Positions 56,561 to 64,000 of a stretch of 64,000 bases of DNA are shown here, piece after piece. The translations under genes were made by a program, and so were the position numbers. This DNA is from Asterella californica (taxonomy: Eukaryota > Streptophyta > Marchantiopsida > Marchantiales > Aytoniaceae). Where the stretch lies: assembly GCA_036924285.1 (NCBI GenBank), contig JAYKYS010000014.1, positions 1,860,001-1,924,000 of the forward strand, in the 5' to 3' direction. Positions within the stretch are counted from its first letter, which is position 1. The number at the start of each line of letters is the position of its first letter. Under the pieces are notes generated by a model. That model saw nothing but the letters and a program-made list of their open reading frames with translations. It had not been told where the DNA came from and did not search any database.

Positions 56561-58754
56561 TTTTAATAAGATATGAATAGCTCAAGTTGTAAGTTGTGTG
56601 TGAGTCTTAAGTTTTGATTGTGAATGAATGTTTTGATAAAAAATTTAGTTTGCATGAATATTAAACGCATTATTAGAAGTATTAGATTATATCTTTTATT
56701 TGCTGTGAGAAAACTAATAAATAATTTTCAGAGTTCTTAACTTCAGATATTATTTATTAGACTAATGCAAGGACACAATTTATTTTTGTATGAATAACTT
56801 ATAATCTTGTTTCGCTACATCATTTGTTAAATCCCCACAAAGCTCATATACTTACTTTTATGTTTCCATTTTGTTCTTTTTTTATACAAACTGTGCAAGA
56901 CCTCGCCGAATCCAATCAGAAATTAGTTTTGAAACCTTGACCAAGATATGTTAGACTGATATTATTCAGAATTTTCTCAATCCATAATATTTTTCTCAAA
57001 GAAAAAATATAATTTCGAATGATTGTTTGTGTTATGTAGAATATCATGCAATATTACGCAATATGATCTTCAGATATTATTACTTCAAAAAATATTCTGA
57101 ATTATTTCATATGTTATTATTTTTTCCCAATTATTGAATATAATTTATATTATTATTGAATATGTAATGTTATTTACAGTCCAGAATGTCATATCCAATT
57201 GTCCAACTAGTCTTCAACTCTCTCACCCTACCATCAAAAGAATAATAAGAATTGTCCAAATTTTCGTTTCCAAATGTGTTATCTTGAATTCTGAATCATA
57301 AAAAATAGTAACTTTAATTTTTTATTTTTCATGACTCAAATGTCGACAAGAGTTTGACCAGTCCAGATTTAATGAATACATGGATAGAAATTTTTAACCC
57401 CTTTAAGTTCTCAGAGAGATTACTCCCTATGTGCAAGTCAGACTAACATGATTCCAAGTGATGTGAATACATTATCTCAAAATGATATGATTCTCAGAAC
57501 AGAAAAGCAAGATGATATTCTTGTAGATGTGACGTGCAATATCCTCTCCTGGACTTATTGAAAGATATGAAATGATTATTTGCTAGCTTTGGAAACCATG
57601 GTGTCATGATTCAGCCTCCATTTTTTATCATTTTGTTTCACAGTTAGTCCTCGTCATAGACTACTTGCCCATCAAATTTCAGCTCATTTGGTTGAAACCA
57701 CACTGTTTAGCAAGGATTATTTCCCGAGGAATATCTATATGATTTTATTCATACATCCATTTTTTTATCGAGAAGGTTGATTTGGATCTACTTGAATTTC
57801 TACATGGGATCACTAGAATGCATATTAGACGATTATACTCAACACAAAAGACTGTTTGAGTGACACTAACAAAGAAAAAGTGATATATATATAATGTATG
57901 CTTACTTGATTAAATTACATTCTAAAATCCGTATTCACGATAGCACCATGGCACGTTTGTCAATCAAAGAGATATCTACTTTAGAATAGTGAACCAGTGA
58001 ACTCTTTGAAAATGCAGACGCTATGCGATTCTTACATATCGAAAATAGAGCTTAGCGTAAGTGTTAGTGTCCGGTTCAGTTGCTCTAAGAACAGAGTTTC
58101 GCATAAATATAACTAAGTTACTTGATGCTATGCATTTGTATATCTATCTGTGGACGGTGAAACTTGGAACCAGTGCTTGCGAAGGTTTCTGGTCAAAATT
58201 GATACATTTCCAACAGAGGAAAGGAAAATAAGAAATTTTACATTTTCTTGTTATTACATTAGAAACATCTCTGGACAATTCCCCGAAAGATTTTACTCAA
58301 GAACGTAATTCTGAAGAAAGGATGGAAGTGACACAGTCTATTCCGGAACTCCCCGAGAATGTCCCGGAATGAAGGAAATCCATTTGTATTGTAATCTGAC
58401 GAATGCTAAACTAACCGTTCACCGTCCAGAATAATATAACGTTATTTGAGCTTTGTTGAATAAGTGAATATCCTAAATATTCATTCATGTATTATTTCTG
58501 GATTGACTTACCAGTAAAGACATCAAGGCCTTGGGGGTATTTTTTTAGTACAAAAGTTTGTATGGAACAAGCACAAATAAGCTTGGTTCACCAAATTCAG
58601 AAAGTATATCAGTCTCAAAGAGTATAAATTTTCAGATAAATATCTTTCTTAGGATTTTTCATAGATTGTACTTTCAGCAGAAAATCATAGCTATTATTAT
58701 TATTATCTATAGTGATCTTTTTCTGTCTTTCTTCGGTCGACCTTAAACATAAAA
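56561..58754. other. AT-rich stretch, no gene seen
   Basis: I find no open frame with family resemblance and no clear repeats in these 2.2 kb. Confidence 0.45.
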
Positions 58755-58920
58755 TGTCAAAGTGTGCATGCTGTCACAGTTATTTACGTGATCAGTCCAT
58801 GCGCCGAACTTTTCACTTGTTCAGACCTCTAAGTTCCTGTCAAAGTGTGCATGCTGTCACAGTTATTTACGTGATCAGTCCATGCGCCGAACTTTTCACT
58901 TGTTCAGACCTCTAAGTTCC
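58755..58920 (+). repeat. Perfect tandem duplication, 2 x 83 bp
   Basis: 58755-58837 and 58838-58920 are identical, starting TGTCAAAGTGTGCATGCTGT and ending CTCTAAGTTCC. No difference is seen, so it is recent (or an assembly artefact). Confidence 0.92.
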
Positions 58921-59400
58921 ATCCATTCCTTGGTCAGAGCCCATGGTCGGGTATTGTATATGAAGACAGACAGAACAGCAGCTAGACGGACCTGGATGAG
59001 TTGCGTAATGACGTGGACAAGTTGGTAACTGAGAGCCTGAGGTGACCAACGACATGCGGTCCATAAAGTCCATGAAAAATGCTCCAATCACTAAAAATTA
59101 CTTGCATTGTTCCGTTGATTGTTGTAGCCAAGCGGAAGACACACGAGTGATAGATCACAAAATCAATGAATGATCCGAGTATGATTCTGGAGGACATGAC
59201 TACCATCAATGGACCATTGATAAAATTCCAAGGATACAAGAATATCATAAACCTGACCTCGAGATATGTACAAAAGTATACAATATAGTCAAAAAATTTA
59301 GCTTTATCTAACTTCGCAATGATTCGATTACAGCATGAGATTCAACTCACATAGCCCACTTTTGCGCACCTACCTCCTTGTTGTGCCAGCAGAAGCTCTT
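58921..59400. other. No recognised gene
   Basis: A minus-strand frame (58982-59248, 88 codons, hydrophobic) matches nothing I know. It lies downstream of the chromovirus remnant and is likely unrelated. Confidence 0.3.
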
Positions 59401-60457
59401 GCTCAGTAGATCACAAAACACATAACGTTAACTTGCAAACCACAATCACACATTGGTGTTCATGCATCACTTACTTTTACTCCATTTGGTCCGGACCGGA
59501 GCCGAACCGTCTCCCAAAATCTTTCAAGCTCAGCATTCCCTAGGTCCCGACCTAGACCCGGCTAGGTCGGTCTCAAAACATGAGCAAGTCACAACGTGAC
59601 TTGGAGCGGACTTCTTATAAGTCCAAGGTCATAAATGATACCTTCAACACATCTAGCGGTCAATCGTCCGTGATGTCCGTATGGGTCCACGCTATCAAAC
59701 GGTGATCGGACCCATCATTTTGTTTTTTAGTCTTGCTTTAATCCTTAGATTGTTCCCAAGTCCAAACGTCCATGGCTAGACTGAAACATGTCTTGGAACT
59801 GGTCCAACCATCACATCATGCCTCCAAAGTCTGTCAATCGAACTCTAGGGTCGGATGACTCGTCGTGGTCGATCCAGGCATCGAGTCTCTCTCATATATA
59901 CTTTTCGAGATCGGTGGACTCGTCCTCCTCTTTGGTACCTAAAAATTATATCACAATCCGATCACAAGATCAACAATAATTCTCAGCTTTGATGTCAACT
60001 TGAGGAGTTTTTGATATCATTGGAAAGTTCTCGCCAAGATCTTTCAAATGACACTTATCTCGAGATCTTACATGGAGCTCCGTCCACGATCTAAAACATC
60101 AGTGGAGCTCTAACACAACATTTTTGTGAAGAACCTTGGTCCATCGTCAGACTGAGATGTCTATTTGCGTCAGAACCACGTCTCAGTCTGCTCAGACCCA
60201 CGTCTCAGACTTACACTTTGGTCCGTTTTCAGACTTGCACCCTTAAGTCAGAATTCATTTGAGATCGTCTTGGAATAGATCTTTATCTCATAATCCAATG
60301 TTCCAACTTTGGTTCAGAGAACCACTTAGGGTTCATCTATTCTTGACTTTCCGCTCAAGTCACTAAGTCCTACTCGCAGCGATCACAATCTAGTGCAAGT
60401 CCACTAGGGTTATGTTGTTCGCGTCTATGTCTGATCTTCAGATTGAGGGTCGTGACA
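59400..60457 (-). repeat. Probable LTR of the minus-strand chromovirus
   Basis: On the minus strand the purine-rich CCAAAGTGGAGGTGAA is followed by TGTCACGACCC (starting at 60457), the usual junction of polypurine tract and LTR start in chromoviruses. A TATA-like TTATAAGAAG (minus, near 59615) and a perfect 9-bp hairpin (59547-59570) lie inside. The other LTR is outside the window, so the low end at about 59400 is only a guess. Confidence 0.55.
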
Positions 60458-61219
60458 TTCACCTCCACTTTGGAGGTTGATGTCTTCATCAACAATGATC
60501 CTTAAGTTAACGCAAAGTTCAAAATGGATAGCCAACCCCTTGGCCTCAAAATTGCATTTTGGTAGCTAACCCGCAATTCCCTTCTTGGCTTGAGTCTTAA
60601 ATTGGCGCTAAACATTAAGAAAAATTTCAACTAATCTCGGGGAAGCATAACCTCTTGACCACTCTTAAACAAAACTAGTTGACAATTTCTGAACACCCCG
60701 TTTAGACTCTAACTTGCTAACTTATAATAAGTATTCACACTTACTTACTAGATCTCTCGAAGCTCACTTTTTTGTCGCAACTGGATTTGACTTAGACGTA
60801 CGGTTAAGTTTACCTTGCAGTTAGAAAAATGCAAAGTAAGATCACCCCAAGTCCCAAGACAAGTGCAAATGATTCACACTTGCTCTGCCAACGCTGCGGC
60901 AAACCTAAGTCTTGACATCAAGACTTATTCCTGATTTAGATGTGTATCCAAACCATCTCGCTTCCTTTGAATGCACTTCGTTCCTCCTCTTGATAACATC
61001 CCAAACAACCAATCAGAACTAGTCATAGCCATGCACTACCAATACACTTAGATAATTTATAAGAAACAAATTCTTTATTTTCACAAAAATACAAGTCAAA
61101 GCTATAAAGTCCATCATCGGTCCAAATCATCTCAAGTTGCTACTTGTATGGTTCGTCTCTTCACTCCCCATTGGAAAGAGATACCCTCATCTTGCTAACG
61201 CCCTTGCTGTTTTTATCAC

Positions 61220-61320
61220 GATTTGAAGAGGTCCAGTATTTCATTTGCATGTTCTAGATCTTCCTATGACAGCCAAGTTGCATCATTCAAATAGTATCCA
61301 CACAATTTGATCAAGTACTC
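61220..61320 (-). pseudogene. Chromodomain remnant of the chromovirus
   Basis: Minus-strand reading gives YLIKLCGYYLNDATW, then one stop codon, then EDLEHANEILDLF, which matches the YLVKWKG...TWEP..DL..F pattern of chromodomains at the integrase C-terminus. Such domains guide integration into methylated-histone chromatin. Confidence 0.65.
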
Positions 61321-61779
61321 TGTTCGGTTGGATTTATGCCACGATTGCAAAATGATCTCCACCTCGCATTCTACTTTGCCTTGCACAACATCAAGTTGAG
61401 GTCTGAGAGCTTGTTTTCGCTTCGATCACAAATCATCCGTGAAGTACTTCTTTAATAAAAAAACCAAAAAAGATCAGATGCAACTGTCACTCAGAAAGAA
61501 GGTCTAAAGTATAGACATCTTTGTGGAGATTCTTGACACCCGTGTCCCACATACTTGGATGAGAACTTTGCTGATATTCCTTTCAAAAGGATGAAGTTTT
61601 TGTACTCAATCATACTTCACCGTCCACTTGAAACTTCACTTGCTGCCGGTGCTTGTTTACCTACTTCGTGTAACGTTGCTGCGCTTTGTAGAGATTCTTT
61701 TTCACTTCTTCCTCACGTCGCTGCATTTCTACCACCAACTCTTCAGCTGAGGTTTGTCATGTTCTTGGTCATGGTGATG

Positions 61780-62345
61780 TAGAACTCCTTGCAAGAGTCA
61801 AGTCAAGAGGTCCGGTTGCTGAATGCTTCGTGGAGTTGTAGCAATATTCTGCAAGATAGAGCAAGTCGACCCAATGACTTTGGTCCGCACTCACATAATT
61901 CTTCATGGATTGATTCAGAATCAAGTTAACTTGCTATGTTTCTCCCGTTTCAAGATTAAATGCGATACTAAATTTTAACTTAGTCCTCAACTTGTGGAAC
62001 AAGTGTTTCCAAAAGTCACATAAGAATTTAGACTCTCAGTCTGAAATAGTACTTTGAGGTAATCCATGTGAACACCACAAGGTATCTAAGAACAATTAGG
62101 ACGTCATAAACGATGTTCAGATATCCAAGATCAAGATAAACTTCGCTAGTTTGCTAAACCAGTCAACTTTCACAAAGATTGCATTGTATCTATTTGAGTT
62201 AGACAAGGATCAAGTCCATGCTGATGCCTTCTCAAGGTCTCACTAGAATCGACAAATGATGAATCAACTCCTATTTCTTCGCATAAGAAACTTGGTTCGC
62301 TTGACAGATTACGCATGTTTTCACGGAGTGAGCAACGTCGTCTTT
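61780..62345 (-). pseudogene. Integrase remnant of the chromovirus
   Basis: VAHSVKTCVICQ (complement of about 62298-62340) is the H2C2 zinc finger end, and EGISMDLI just after is the first catalytic region. Further pieces are scattered with stops every 10-30 codons. Confidence 0.7.
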
Positions 62346-62654
62346 CATGTCAGGCCAATAAAATCATTTAGATGTCATTGCTAAAATAGACTTTTTCTCT
62401 TTATGGTCTGATAAGGGCGCATTGTGACACTCTTTATGCAACTTAGTCTTAAGTTTTTCTTGTCCTACATAAACCCAACTTTGTTTAAACATGAGTAATC
62501 CATGTCTTAGATGCATGTTCTGCAACTTCATTCCTCGTTTGAGCTATTCCATGTACTCCTTCGCTTGGTCATCGCCCATGTAATCTTCACGTATTTATCT
62601 CTCCAAGTTTGATTCCTTAAGATACATAGTTTGCAGAATATGTGTCGACGATGA

Positions 62655-62985
62655 AAGATATTCCTCCTTGTGACTCAAAGCATCCGGAACCACATTGTCC
62701 TTTCTCGCTTTGTGGATTAATTCCACATTCATGAGTGCTAGTGTATCATGCCACCGTAGATGCTTTAGCATCACCCGATCTTATGTTTCAAAGTACTTAA
62801 GTGAAAAATTATCCGTGTACACTTGAATTTAGTGAAGTCTCAAGTAATGCCACCATTTCCTCAACCACTACAAATAGTTCCTTCTTGTGAGTCGATCATC
62901 GACTCTCTGTCACAGATAATTTCTTATTTTTGTATGCTATCAGTCGTACAGTTGCTCACGTCCGTATGCATCTCAGATGGTTTGT
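62655..62985 (-). pseudogene. RNase H remnant of the chromovirus
   Basis: SEMHTDVSN is the first RNase H aspartate region (expected LEVHTDAS), and IHKARKDNVVPDALSHKE is its usual end. The middle is full of stops. Confidence 0.7.
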
Positions 62986-63049
62986 CAAACTCCGGCAGCT
63001 TAAAATTGATACCATTGACCAAATGGATTTGATCGTTTGGAACGCATCA

Positions 63050-64000
63050 TCTACCTCCTTGATCGAACTTACTTGTGCGTCTTTTTTCGTCCAGTCTGTT
63101 AGCGGCTCCGTGATCTTTGAAAACCCTTTCACATACTTACGGTAGAACTACGCCAGTCCTAAGAACCGTCACACCCCTCCATTGTAGTCAAAGGTTCCCA
63201 AGTCACAATCACGTCCACCTTCTGTATATCTAGACCGACTCCTTCTGCACTTAAGAAATGTTCAAGAAGTTAATGCGTTCCAAACCGAACTCACTCTTGT
63301 CAACGTTGGCAAACAGCTTATGCTCCCATAGCTTTGTCAATACTATCTTCAGCTATTAAGCGTGCAACTTTAAGATTTTTGAGAGATCAAGATGTCGTTG
63401 ATGTAAAGATGACAAACTCATCCATCTCTTGGTGAAAAATTGTGTTCATAAGTGTGGTGAATGTCTAAGGAGCGTTGCAGAGTCTGAATGACATCATTAC
63501 GAACTCAAGTAATCCATATATGGTTCAATAAGCGGTCTTCTCGACATATGGATCAGCTATCCAAATCTGATAATATCTTGACTTCAAGTTTATCTTACTG
63601 AAGTATTTTACGCCGACTAAACTATCAGACATGTTATCTGTCCTTGACAAGGGATCATTATTCTTCATCGTCATCTTATTGAGCGTATGATAATCTACGC
63701 ATAGTCATAACTTCCCATCCTTCTTCTTTGCAAAAAGAACCGAGGCTCCGTAAGATGACTTGCTGGATCAAATACATCCTCGTGTTAATAGCTCATCGAG
63801 TTGTCTTTTCAACTCAAGGAGTTCTACTGATTTAGTCGGTAAGGAGCTTTGGAGGATGATTCCTATCTTAGCAAGACCTCGATCTTGTGGTCCACCATGA
63901 AGAGATCATTATTCTTCATCGTCATCTTATTGAGCGTATGATAATCTACGCATAGTCATAACTTCCCATCCTTCTTCTTTGCAAAAAGAACCGAGGCTCC
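63050..64000 (-). pseudogene. Reverse transcriptase remnant of the chromovirus, cut by the window edge
   Basis: Recognisable pieces are SVLFAKKKDGKL with CVDYHTLNKMTMK (twice, because of a 251-bp duplication), KINLKSRYYQIWIAD, EFVMMSFRLCNAP, FHQEMDEFVI and LLEHFLSAEGV. The active site, read one frame over, is Y-I-N-D instead of Y-I-D-D (complement of 63391-63405). Confidence 0.8.
63653..64000. repeat. Direct duplication, 251-bp offset
   Basis: GATCATTATTCTTCATCGTC at 63653 recurs at 63904, and the following 90 or more bases match to the window end with no difference seen. It duplicates part of the RT and lies at the window edge, so the length of the second copy is unknown. Confidence 0.85.

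Larger units (their letters stand above)
60458..64000 (-). mobile_element. Decayed Ty3/Gypsy chromovirus, 3' part
   Basis: Minus-strand translation in shifting frames shows RT, RNase H, integrase and a chromodomain in that order, followed by a polypurine tract and LTR start. It has many stops and frameshifts and is much older than the Gypsy element at 1295. The gag and protease part lies beyond the right edge. The stretch 60458-61200 holds no domain I recognise. Confidence 0.85.

Noticed and set aside
58982..59248. Hydrophobic 88-codon minus-strand frame
   Set aside because: No family resemblance, no promoter signal, and it is within the length expected by chance.

Overview
The window is nuclear DNA of a land plant. 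It shows split cytochrome P450 genes with GT-AG introns, plant-type LTR retrotransposons (an initiator-Met-tRNA primer site in the Copia element, a chromodomain in a Gypsy element), and an L1-type LINE whose ORF1 carries a CCHC knuckle. Element style suggests a non-seed plant, perhaps a bryophyte or lycophyte; that is an inference and I cannot name the species. Almost everything here is mobile DNA or its debris. The only genes that look functional are two CYP71-clan P450s.

Layout. 1-17.2 kb is a nest. An element with long inverted ends (1-290 and 16.68-17.19 kb) and a palindromic minisatellite core has been split by a Gypsy element (1295-10016, 4-bp target duplication GCGG) and a Copia element (11733-16664, 5-bp target duplication GTTTG). 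At 17.2-20.7 kb lies a decaying five-exon gene for a DDE-type transposase with a zinc-ribbon-like N-part and an inserted SAP-like helix pair. 21.3-24.7 kb holds a 40-bp perfect palindrome and the first P450 gene (minus strand).

25.9-56.6 kb is organised as two rearranged inverted duplications. Arm A pairs 25.91-30.04 kb with 45.55-51.64 kb. Arm B pairs 31.01-32.05 kb with 54.05-55.15 kb. The right copy of A carries an intact P450 gene (50939-52915, plus strand); the left copy keeps only a frameshifted exon 1 and the start of exon 2. Both copies carry a tRNA-like block just upstream of the P450. A nearly complete 7.6-kb LINE (35993-43578, minus strand, 16-bp perfect target duplication) sits between the arms. 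The arms and surroundings carry about ten copies of a paired-hairpin motif: one AT-rich hairpin of the type TTTAATTTATTACCTAACC..., plus one short CCTCTTCC/GGAAGAGG hairpin. Stem sequences vary while pairing is kept, and I do not recognise this family.

56.6-59.4 kb is AT-rich with no convincing gene. 59.4-64 kb is a heavily decayed chromovirus (Ty3/Gypsy) in minus orientation: LTR, chromodomain, integrase, RNase H and RT remnants, cut by the right window edge.

The genes do not form a pathway. The biological unit is a P450 cluster of one full gene, one truncated copy and one inverted full copy, spread and reshaped by segmental inversion and insertions. The inverted arms act as an internal control: insertions and deletions can be read by comparing the two copies.
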